Shown here one piece after another: positions 57,470-64,000 of a stretch of 64,000 bases of DNA. The notes under the pieces are model-generated. The model made no database searches. It was not told where the DNA came from and saw only the letters and a list, made by a program, of their open reading frames with translations. Origin of the DNA: Hafnia alvei. GTDB taxonomy: Bacteria; Pseudomonadota; Gammaproteobacteria; Enterobacterales; Enterobacteriaceae. The first letter of the stretch is position 1. Each line of letters starts with the position of its first letter. The position numbers were made by a program, and so were the translations under genes. The stretch is taken from positions 372,001 through 436,000 of the forward strand of contig NZ_FMIQ01000006.1 of assembly GCF_900095695.1 (NCBI RefSeq), given 5' to 3'.

Positions 57470-58326
57470 TCCAGTTCCACCTTTTTATTCATCAGTTTCC
57501 CAACGCGGTAATAGATATACAGCAAGATCCCCATGACCAGCGTTAAACAGATGCTGGTGGCCGCGCCGAATGGCCAGTCGCGGATATTCAGGAACTGGCT
57601 TTTGATCACGTTGCCGATCAGCAGGTTTTTCGCGCCGCCCAGCAGGTCGGAAACGTAAAACAGCCCCAAAGAAGGCAGCATGACCAGCAACGAACCTGCG
57701 ACAATTCCGGGCATGGTAAGAGGAATAATAATGCGTATAAACGTCTGGAACTTATTTGCGCCTAAATCACGCGCGGCCTCTAAAACCGATTTATCCAGCT
57801 TCTCGATGCTGGAATAGAGCGGCATGACCATAAACGGCAGCAGAATATAAATCAGCCCAAGGATCACAGCCTCAGGCGTATACATAATGCGCAGCGGTTT
57901 ATCAATAATCCCGATCCACAGCAGAACCTCGTTTAAATAGCCTCGGGTACTGAGGAATAATTTCAGGCCGTAAATACGGATCAGCGAGTTGGTCCAGAAA
58001 GGCACAATCAGTAAAAACAGCAGAAGAGGGCGAACTTTTTCCGGGAGCCGCGCCAGAATAAAGGCAAAAGGATACCCGATCACCAAACAACACAGCGTGG
58101 CGATGATGGCCATATTCAGCGAGTGCAGCAGCACTTCGGCATACAATGGATCAAATAAGCGAGTGTAGTTATCGAAGGAAAACACCATCTTTATCAGATG
58201 GGTGTCATCACGAGTTAGGAAGCTGGTGCCGATAATCATCAGATTCGGCATAAAAACAAACAGCACCAGCCAAGCGACCACGGTTGTGATCACCACGTTT
58301 TGAAAATACTTACGCGACTTCTTCAT
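57466..58326 (-). CDS. potB: Spermidine/putrescine ABC transporter permease PotB
   Basis: PotB is the partner permease, 286 aa with six predicted helices. Conserved blocks are [20 protein letters not shown] and the EAA loop [25 protein letters not shown]. The C-terminus NKKVELE is the same as in E. coli. It overlaps the end of potA by 17 bp, supporting translational coupling in a potABC unit. Confidence 0.97.
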   Translation of the reverse strand: MKKSRKYFQNVVITTVVAWLVLFVFMPNLMIIGTSFLTRDDTHLIKMVFSFDNYTRLFDPLYAEVLLHSLNMAIIATLCCLVIGYPFAFILARLPEKVRPLLLFLLIVPFWTNSLIRIYGLKLFLSTRGYLNEVLLWIGIIDKPLRIMYTPEAVILGLIYILLPFMVMPLYSSIEKLDKSVLEAARDLGANKFQTFIRIIIPLTMPGIVAGSLLVMLPSLGLFYVSDLLGGAKNLLIGNVIKSQFLNIRDWPFGAATSICLTLVMGILLYIYYRVGKLMNKKVELE

Positions 58327-59449
58327 TAGCCAGCACCACCTCCCAGCTTTCGACCCAAGTCACGGCCATTTTCTGATCCAACGAATGATCGACGTCGGGG
58401 TCATCTTCGTTAAAGAATTCGCTCACCAGCACCATCTTGCCGTTTTCTAATTCAACGGTAGATTCCAAGGTCATGCCTTTATAGTTACGTTCGCGCACAT
58501 ATCCGATGATGCCATCCACCTGTCCGGCATCGTGGATTTCTTCAACCCGTACATCTTCAGGGCGCAGCAGCACGTTCAGCTTATCGCCTGGCTGTACGTC
58601 CATTTCAGCATTGACGTAAATATTGCATTCACGGCCTTCAACGTTGGCACGCACGCGATATTCATCCACGCGATGCAGAACCTCTGCGTCAAAAATATTG
58701 ATCTCGCCAATAAAGCTGGCGACAAACAGATTCTTGGGTTCTTCGTAGATTTCGCGCGGCGTACCGTCTTGCTCAATCTTGCCATCACGCATCACCACGA
58801 TGCGGTCTGACATAGTCAGCGCTTCTTCTTGGTCATGAGTGACGAAAATAAAGGTAATACCCAGCTTACGCTGCAAGGCTTTAAGCTCATTTTGCATCTG
58901 TTTACGTAGCTTATAATCAAGCGCAGACAGCGATTCATCCAGCAAAAGCACCTTGGGTTTATTTACCACCGCACGCGCAATCGCCACGCGCTGCTGCTGC
59001 CCACCAGACAGTTGATGAGGACGACGCTGGGCGAACTCCTCTAACTGCACCATGCGCAGCGCTTCATGAGCGCGAGGAATAATTTCTGCTTCAGGGCGTT
59101 TCTGCATGCGCAACCCAAAAGCGACGTTGTCGAGCACGGTCATGTGCGGAAACAGCGCATAGCTTTGGAATACCGTATTTACGCAACGATTCTCAGCCGG
59201 GACGTGAGTAATATCATCACCGTCCAAAATCACGCGCCCATCATCAACGTCTTCCAAACCGGCAATAAGACGCAAAACGGTGGTTTTCCCGCAGCCAGAG
59301 GGGCCGAGAATGGTTAAGAACTCGCCATGATTAATAGTAAGGTCAAGATCGGTGATGATGTCTTTATCATCAAAAGACTTACGGATACCTGTCAAACGAA
59401 CAACAGGCTGTAATGCTGCGTTAGAACCCAGAGAAGATATCTCAGTCAT
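58310..59449 (-). CDS. potA: Spermidine/putrescine ABC transporter ATPase PotA
   Basis: PotA is the ATPase of the polyamine importer and is inhibited by spermidine in E. coli. The 379-aa protein has Walker [10 protein letters not shown] (about residue 49), signature [15 protein letters not shown], Walker [13 protein letters not shown], and a C-terminal TOBE regulatory domain with [13 protein letters not shown]. It heads potABC and is divergent from pepT, as in E. coli. Confidence 0.98.
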   Translation of the reverse strand: MTEISSLGSNAALQPVVRLTGIRKSFDDKDIITDLDLTINHGEFLTILGPSGCGKTTVLRLIAGLEDVDDGRVILDGDDITHVPAENRCVNTVFQSYALFPHMTVLDNVAFGLRMQKRPEAEIIPRAHEALRMVQLEEFAQRRPHQLSGGQQQRVAIARAVVNKPKVLLLDESLSALDYKLRKQMQNELKALQRKLGITFIFVTHDQEEALTMSDRIVVMRDGKIEQDGTPREIYEEPKNLFVASFIGEINIFDAEVLHRVDEYRVRANVEGRECNIYVNAEMDVQPGDKLNVLLRPEDVRVEEIHDAGQVDGIIGYVRERNYKGMTLESTVELENGKMVLVSEFFNEDDPDVDHSLDQKMAVTWVESWEVVLANEEVA

Positions 59450-60044
59450 TTATTTGCTACTCTATCCCGTTACGTGTTGCAGATAGAACCGCCGCTGAAA
59501 AAAAAGACTGTAGAAGCAGAAGACTCAAAGCAAATCAATGAGTCAGGTAGCTCAAAACCAGCGGCGCCACTCAAAAATTAAGGCGCGAATAATAGACTGT
59601 GTGAACCTTAATTAAAAGCCAGCCTGCCAAGAAAACCTGATTTTCCCGCCTTAGACGCACCATGATGCACTAATTTACCCCAAATGGGGCAGAAATCCTG
59701 CGAAACGGCTATTTTTATCCGGTATTACTTTCCTTACTTTCTTTAACTTTAGCTAAAAATGACCTGACGCAATATTTCCGTTTTGTGCCCTACGCATAAT
59801 GTAAAACCTATGGCGAGGGCCTAGGGGATTTTTCATAATAAGAGACAGATCACATGATTATGAAGAGATACCCTTGCAAAGCCCCCACTTGACGTTGTCA
59901 GGCTAGCCCATTAGTCGATTGTTTAAACCCAGCATAAAATTTCAGGGTTATTTATCTAATGCGGCACTTGTCCTTCATTCTTAACCATCGATTATGGGAA
60001 TGATGTGGACTGCGACGAATAACGAATCATTGCGAGACACTTTT
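59450..60044. other. Divergent intergenic region potA-pepT
   Basis: About 595 bp must hold both promoters. A possible potA -10 (TATTAT on the minus strand near 59590) is visible. E. coli pepT is FNR-dependent, but I could not find a convincing TTGAT-N4-ATCAA site. No gene is present. Confidence 0.5.
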
Positions 60045-61277
60045 ATGAATAACTTACTCGATCGCTTTTTTAATTATGTTTCTTTCGACACACAGTCCAA
60101 AGCAGGTGTACGTCAGGTTCCTAGCACCGATGGCCAGATGAAGTTGGCGCGGGCGCTACAGGCAGAATTGGTTGAGCTCGGTTTCGAGCAAGTTACGTTA
60201 AGCGATCATGGCTGTGTGATGGCAACGCTGCCGTCTAATGTTAGTTGGAAAGCGCCGACCATCGGTTTTATCTCGCATTTGGATACCGCACCCGACGCCA
60301 GCGGTAAAAATGTGAACCCGCAGATCGTTGAAAACTATCGCGGTGGTGATATCGCCTTGGGCATTGGTGATGAAGTTCTCTCTCCGGTGATGTTCCCCGT
60401 ATTACACCAGCTGTTAGGCCAAACGCTGATTACCACCGATGGCAAAACTCTGCTGGGGGCCGACGACAAAGCCGGTATCGCCGAGATCGTGACCGCCATG
60501 CTGCGCCTCAAGCATAACAACATTCCGCACGGCGATATTCGCATCGCGTTTACGCCTGATGAAGAAGTCGGCAAGGGGGCTCAATTCTTTGACGTTGAAG
60601 CCTTTGACGCGGAATGGGCCTATACCGTCGATGGTGGTGGCGTGGGCGAGTTGGAATGTGAAAACTTCAATGCGGCATCGGTGACGATTAAGATCGTGGG
60701 TAACAACGTGCATCCGGGCACGGCGAAAGGCGTGATGGTTAACGCGCTGTCACTCGCGGCGCGTATTCACAATGAATTACCGCCAGAGCAAACGCCTGAA
60801 CACACAGAAGGCTATGAAGGTTTTTATCATCTTGCATCGATGAAAGGTACGGTTGAGAAAGCCGAAATGCATTACATCGTGCGCGACTTCAGCCGTGAAG
60901 GCTTTGAAGCACGCAAGAAAAACATCATGGATATCGCGAAGAAAGTAGGTAAAGGGTTGCACCGTGACTGCTATATCGAAGTGACGTTAGATGACAGCTA
61001 CTACAACATGCGTGATGAAGTGGCCAAACACCCACATATCATTGAATTAGCAAAGCAGGCAATGCACGACGTTGGCATTGAGCCGATTATGTGCCCGATT
61101 CGCGGTGGTACAGATGGCGCGCAGCTCTCTTTCCGTGGTCTACCTTGCCCGAATCTGTTCACCGGGGGCTATAATTTCCACGGCAAACATGAATTCATCA
61201 CACTAGAAGGCATGGAAAAAGCGGTATCGGTGATTATGCGTATCGCCGAGCTAACCGCGTTGAAAGCCAAAGGCTAA
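60045..61277 (+). CDS. pepT: Peptidase T (aminotripeptidase)
   Basis: PepT is a dizinc M20 metallopeptidase that cleaves the N-terminal residue from tripeptides and is induced anaerobically in enterics. The 410-aa enzyme has metal ligands in [14 protein letters not shown] (His/Asp) and [26 protein letters not shown] carries the catalytic Glu, and a distal His lies in YNFHGKHEF. The ATG at 60045 gives the family start [19 protein letters not shown]; an in-frame start at 59994 adds 17 non-conserved residues. Confidence 0.97.
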   Translation: MNNLLDRFFNYVSFDTQSKAGVRQVPSTDGQMKLARALQAELVELGFEQVTLSDHGCVMATLPSNVSWKAPTIGFISHLDTAPDASGKNVNPQIVENYRGGDIALGIGDEVLSPVMFPVLHQLLGQTLITTDGKTLLGADDKAGIAEIVTAMLRLKHNNIPHGDIRIAFTPDEEVGKGAQFFDVEAFDAEWAYTVDGGGVGELECENFNAASVTIKIVGNNVHPGTAKGVMVNALSLAARIHNELPPEQTPEHTEGYEGFYHLASMKGTVEKAEMHYIVRDFSREGFEARKKNIMDIAKKVGKGLHRDCYIEVTLDDSYYNMRDEVAKHPHIIELAKQAMHDVGIEPIMCPIRGGTDGAQLSFRGLPCPNLFTGGYNFHGKHEFITLEGMEKAVSVIMRIAELTALKAKG

Positions 61278-61292
61278 GTGCTTAGCCGCACA

Positions 61293-61319
61293 AAAAAGCC
61301 GCTGAAATATCAGCGGCTA
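61293..61319 (-). terminator. Terminator downstream of the ygiN-like gene
   Basis: AGCCGCTGA/TCAGCGGCT (9 bp, 4-nt loop) is followed by TTTTT on the minus strand. It lies between the convergent pepT and ygiN-like genes. Confidence 0.88.
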
Positions 61320-61349
61320 AAGTCATAGACGCAGTGGCAATAAAAACTG

Positions 61350-61664
61350 TTAGCAAACAGAATGATCGGTCAAGATGCGCAGGGTGACAGATTCTACCTG
61401 ATCCTGCGTTTCTTCATGGTGGCGAACCATGTGTACCGTTTTAAGATGGGCATCCAAATGCGCGTGAGATTCCCAACGTTCAACCATGAAAAGTGTGTCA
61501 GCGGCTAAACTCTGACGCTCGATAGCGGGCAGGGCATCCGTGAGCGGCGTGTACTGATAGCAACCTTCCTCCGCCAGCACTTCTGCCTGCAAAGCCTGAA
61601 AGCGCTTAACGATAGCGTCTAAATGTCCCGCACGAACTTTGATTTCGGCAATAACAGTAATCAT
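61350..61664 (-). CDS. ygiN: YgiN-like quinol monooxygenase
   Basis: This is a small ABM-fold protein (antibiotic biosynthesis monooxygenase family) of 104 aa. E. coli YgiN oxidises menadiol and is proposed to form a quinone redox cycle with MdaB. Shared features are the start (M)ITVIAEIKVRAG and the segment EEGCYQYTP followed by MVERWESHAHLDAHLKT. It follows mdaB by 9 bp, exactly the E. coli mdaB-ygiN arrangement, which supports the name. Confidence 0.88.
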   Translation of the reverse strand: MITVIAEIKVRAGHLDAIVKRFQALQAEVLAEEGCYQYTPLTDALPAIERQSLAADTLFMVERWESHAHLDAHLKTVHMVRHHEETQDQVESVTLRILTDHSVC

Positions 61665-61673
61665 CGCAATCTC

Positions 61674-62261
61674 TTATTTGTTAGCAAACACGGTTGCCAA
61701 ATGGTCGCGGTAACATGCAATGTTGTGCTCCACATTTGGATTCTTGATCACGTCAGTGCACAGGAAAGTTGGCAGACGAGTCATACCCAAGAATTCGTTG
61801 GCTTTATGGAAATGCATGTACAGACCATCAACGCCCTGACCGTGGAAGAACTGGTCTGGATCGTCGAAAGCTTCCTGCGGCGCATTCCAAGTCAGAGACA
61901 ACATGTGCTGCTTACCCTGAATCAAGCCGCCAGAACCATATTTTTTGCTCGCGTCTGAACGGGTACGACCATCGCTGGCGTACAGACGGCCATGACCTTC
62001 GGTGAAGACTTCGTCGATATATTTTTTAACGATCCACGGCTCGCCCATCCACCAGCCCGGCATCTGGTAAATAACCACGTCGGCCCACAGATAGTTTTGA
62101 ATTTCTTGTTCGATTTCGTAACCGTGGTCAATTGTGGTTTCACGCAGTTCGTGGCCCATCGCAGCCAATGTCTCTTTAGCGACGTCATGCAGAGTGGTAT
62201 TCAGTTGACCCTTAGAATGGCCAAACGCTTTCATACCGTTGATCAGGAAAATCTTACTCAT
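61674..62261 (-). CDS. mdaB: NADPH:quinone oxidoreductase MdaB
   Basis: MdaB is an FAD flavoprotein that reduces quinones by two electrons, protecting against redox cycling. The 195-aa protein starts MSKIFLINGMKAFGHSKGQ and has YQMPGWWMGEPW, VFTEGHGRLYASDGRTRSD and LTWNAPQEAFDDP typical of the family. The ATG at 62261 fits the E. coli length (193 aa); an in-frame ATG at 62339 is too far upstream. Confidence 0.95.
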   Translation of the reverse strand: MSKIFLINGMKAFGHSKGQLNTTLHDVAKETLAAMGHELRETTIDHGYEIEQEIQNYLWADVVIYQMPGWWMGEPWIVKKYIDEVFTEGHGRLYASDGRTRSDASKKYGSGGLIQGKQHMLSLTWNAPQEAFDDPDQFFHGQGVDGLYMHFHKANEFLGMTRLPTFLCTDVIKNPNVEHNIACYRDHLATVFANK

Positions 62262-62576
62262 AATGAAACTCCTCATGCGGCGCAGAATAGGGCGTGGCGC
62301 CGTGTTGTGATTCGATAATGTCATTAGCAACTGAGGCAATTATCACACTATTTATTTTCATAAAATAGGCGATCTGAATCACAACACCTTTGCGTTTGAG
62401 TCAATAATTGAAGGTGGAATAAGATTAGTCTGGGCATTTGTGATTGTTGATCACAATACATTTGCAATTAACGCTATTTATAACAAAAAAACTTCCTCAC
62501 ATACTCACTCTCAGCAACAGGGCAACGCTTACGCCCAACATCACTCTGTTATCTTACAAAATCAAAAGGATAGAAA
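62262..62576. other. Divergent intergenic region mdaB-dkgB
   Basis: About 315 bp contain both promoters. A dyad TTGTGAT-N5-ATCACAA at 62438-62456 looks like a CRP site but has the wrong spacing (N7 between TGTGA and TCACA). A second AT-rich dyad lies at 62348-62368. Confidence 0.55.
62438..62456. promoter_or_regulatory. Odd-spaced TTGTGAT/ATCACAA dyad
   Basis: This perfect 7-bp inverted repeat is separated by 5 bp, midway between divergent oxidoreductase genes. It is a likely operator for an unknown factor; CRP would need one base less. Confidence 0.55.
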
Positions 62577-63392
62577 ATGAGCAACGCTAAAATGTTGATG
62601 CCAAAACTGGGACTGGGAACGTTTCGCCTGAAAGAGCAGGTCGTGATTGATTCTGTGCGCAATGGGTTAGAGCTGGGTTATCGTCATATCGATACCGCGC
62701 AGATCTATGGCAATGAGGCTGAGGTTGGACAAGCTATCGAAGAGAGCGGCGTACCGCGTGATGAACTGTTTGTCACCACGAAAATTTGGCTAGAAAATCT
62801 TGCGCCTGAAAAGCTGATTGAAAGCCTGCAAGAAAGCTTGAAAAAACTGCGTTTGGCGCAGGTCGATTTAACCCTGATCCACTGGCCAACGCGTGATGCA
62901 TCGCCAACCATTGCTGACAGTATGCAGGCGTTGTATCAGGCTCAGCAGATGGGTTTAACCAAAGCGATAGGGATTTCGAATTTTACTATCGAACAAATGA
63001 AGCAGGCCATCGATGCCGTTGGCGCGCAGAATATTGCCAGCCAGCAAATTGAGATCCACCCGTTCCTGCAAAATGAACAAGTGGCCGAGTTTGCTGCGTC
63101 TCAGGGTATTCCAGTGACCGCCTATATGCCTCTCGCCTATGGCAAAGTGCTAACTGACACTGTCATTAATCAGATTGCGCAGGCGCATGGTGTGAGCGCC
63201 GCGCAGGTGGCTCTGGCGTGGTCGTTGCAAAAGGGTTACACGGTGATCCCTTCGTCCACCCAGCGTGAGAATTTGGCAAGCAATCTAAATGCGTTGACGA
63301 TAGTTTTAAGCGATGCGGAAATGAAGCAGATTGCAGAACTTGAACGCAATGAGCGTTTAGTCAGCCCTGAGTTTGCGCCAGATTGGGATTGA
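62577..63392 (+). CDS. dkgB: 2,5-diketo-D-gluconate reductase B / methylglyoxal reductase
   Basis: DkgB is an NADPH-dependent aldo/keto reductase acting on 2,5-diketogluconate and, in E. coli, methylglyoxal and other aldehydes. The 271-aa protein has the tetrad context [16 protein letters not shown] (Asp, Tyr), TTKIWLENL (Lys) and LTLIHWP (His). It also has the NADPH-binding [17 protein letters not shown]. It ends [12 protein letters not shown] as in E. coli DkgB. Divergence from mdaB suggests a shared redox context. Confidence 0.94.
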   Translation: MSNAKMLMPKLGLGTFRLKEQVVIDSVRNGLELGYRHIDTAQIYGNEAEVGQAIEESGVPRDELFVTTKIWLENLAPEKLIESLQESLKKLRLAQVDLTLIHWPTRDASPTIADSMQALYQAQQMGLTKAIGISNFTIEQMKQAIDAVGAQNIASQQIEIHPFLQNEQVAEFAASQGIPVTAYMPLAYGKVLTDTVINQIAQAHGVSAAQVALAWSLQKGYTVIPSSTQRENLASNLNALTIVLSDAEMKQIAELERNERLVSPEFAPDWD

Positions 63393-63441
63393 TTTTTATC
63401 GGTGAAAAACGTCTGTTGATCTAATGCCGAGTGTTTAAACA

Positions 63442-63479
63442 ATTGAGGCACATGGGGCAAGCGCCACATGTGCCTCAAT
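63442..63479. terminator. Long stem-loop between dkgB and rnb
   Basis: A 13-bp perfect stem (63442-63454 with 63467-63479) encloses a further 3-bp GC stem. T tracts are weak on both strands (TTGTTT on the minus strand). It is a likely bidirectional terminator between convergent genes. Confidence 0.6.
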
Positions 63480-63487
63480 GCTTCAGA

Positions 63488-64000
63488 TTAAACGACAGGC
63501 TTGGCAATAATACTGCGCGTTTCTAGGCGCACTTCAACCAGATAAACCTGCAGGGCATCGCCCGTTTGATAAACGGTTTCGCCTTTGATCTGAATGGAGC
63601 CGGTTTCTTGGCTGCATACCAGTTCATCACGCACGGCGTGAATAAAGGAAGATGGAATAAACGCCATCGCACCGTTATCAACCAAACGCACGCGCATGCC
63701 GCCCCGCGAAATATCAACGATTTCAGCGTTAAAGTGAATCGCAGGATCCGCTTTATCTTTCAGGAAGCGAGCATATAACCAATCACCCACGTCGCGTTCT
63801 GCCATACGATTCAGGCGACGGCGTTCTGCCATCTGCACGGTAATAGCGTCATCAGGACGTTCGGCGGGTTTATTCGCAATCAGCGCTTTCAGCAAACGAT
63901 GATTCACCATATCGCCGTATTTACGGATTGGCGAAGTCCAGGTTGCGTAAGCTTCTAAGCCTAAACCAAAGTGCGGGCCCGGCTCGGTGCTGATTTCAGC
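63488..64000 (-). CDS. rnb: Exoribonuclease II (C-terminal part)
   Basis: RNase II is a processive 3'-5' exoribonuclease that degrades single-stranded RNA. Only the last 170 codons lie in the window; the 5' part continues beyond position 64000. Visible are [26 protein letters not shown], the end of the RNB catalytic domain, and the C-terminal S1 RNA-binding domain from about [11 protein letters not shown] to the end. The C-terminus [11 protein letters not shown] is like E. coli Rnb. Confidence 0.96.
   Translation of the reverse strand, partial: AEISTEPGPHFGLGLEAYATWTSPIRKYGDMVNHRLLKALIANKPAERPDDAITVQMAERRRLNRMAERDVGDWLYARFLKDKADPAIHFNAEIVDISRGGMRVRLVDNGAMAFIPSSFIHAVRDELVCSQETGSIQIKGETVYQTGDALQVYLVEVRLETRSIIAKPVV

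Overview
The window looks like chromosomal core genome of a member of the Enterobacterales. About 60 of its proteins are close to Escherichia coli K-12 proteins in sequence and length, often co-linear over short blocks, but block order and several junctions differ from E. coli. Overall sequence divergence, the missing neighbours (rssA, ndh, wrbA) and the extra ones (a CadB-type antiporter inside the pot locus, mnmH beside selD) suggest a relative outside Escherichia/Salmonella. A Hafnia-like organism is my inference, not proven. I saw no prophage, integron, IS element, CRISPR array or rRNA.

Layout. 0-7.7 kb: fadR (fatty-acid regulator), ycgB (SpoVR family), dadAX (D-alanine catabolism with a strong CRP site), an MFS exporter, a DEDDh exonuclease and yccJ. 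7.7-9.5 kb: a visibly AT-rich patch with an unrecognised membrane protein, yceK and an AriR-like small protein. 9.9-12.8 kb: a trimeric porin and a YddA/SbmA-like ABC transporter, convergent on one terminator. 13-24.5 kb: yeaGH (stress kinase pair), mipA, yeaD-gapA, msrB-yeaC, ansA-pncA and sppA. 24.8-32 kb: ydjA, the overlapping run selD-mnmH-topB-ynjH, then xthA-nudG and a LOG-family hydrolase. 32.2-38.7 kb: two tandem tRNA-Tyr genes with a stringent-type promoter, purU, ychJ, rssB, galU, hns and tdk. 39-49.4 kb: adhE, ychE and oppABCDF. 49.6-53.7 kb: hinT-ycfL-lpoB-thiK-nagZ-ycfP (cell-envelope and cofactor salvage). 53.7-61.3 kb: a polyamine locus, potABC, cadB-like and potD on the minus strand, divergent from pepT. 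61.3-64 kb: mdaB-ygiN (quinone redox), dkgB, and the 3' part of rnb, which runs off the window.

How genes work together. Several units are peptide, amino-acid or polyamine systems: OppABCDF imports oligopeptides, PepT cleaves tripeptides, DadAX degrades alanine, AnsA handles asparagine, and PotABCD imports spermidine/putrescine beside a likely diamine/amino-acid antiporter. Central metabolism (gapA, adhE, galU) and global regulators (hns, rssB, fadR) sit between them. Near-perfect CRP dyads lie upstream of dadA, between gapA and msrB, and upstream of adhE.

The most unusual structure is the pot locus. A 449-aa CadB-type antiporter separates the permease genes from potD, and both cadB and potD have recognisable sigma70-type promoters of their own. 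Other points of interest are long perfect stem-loops between dadA/dadX and oppA/oppB, an orphan intrinsic terminator upstream of tdk, overlapping alternative hairpins in the galU-hns gap, and the AT-rich membrane-protein patch. All names rest on recalled family similarity; no database search was run.
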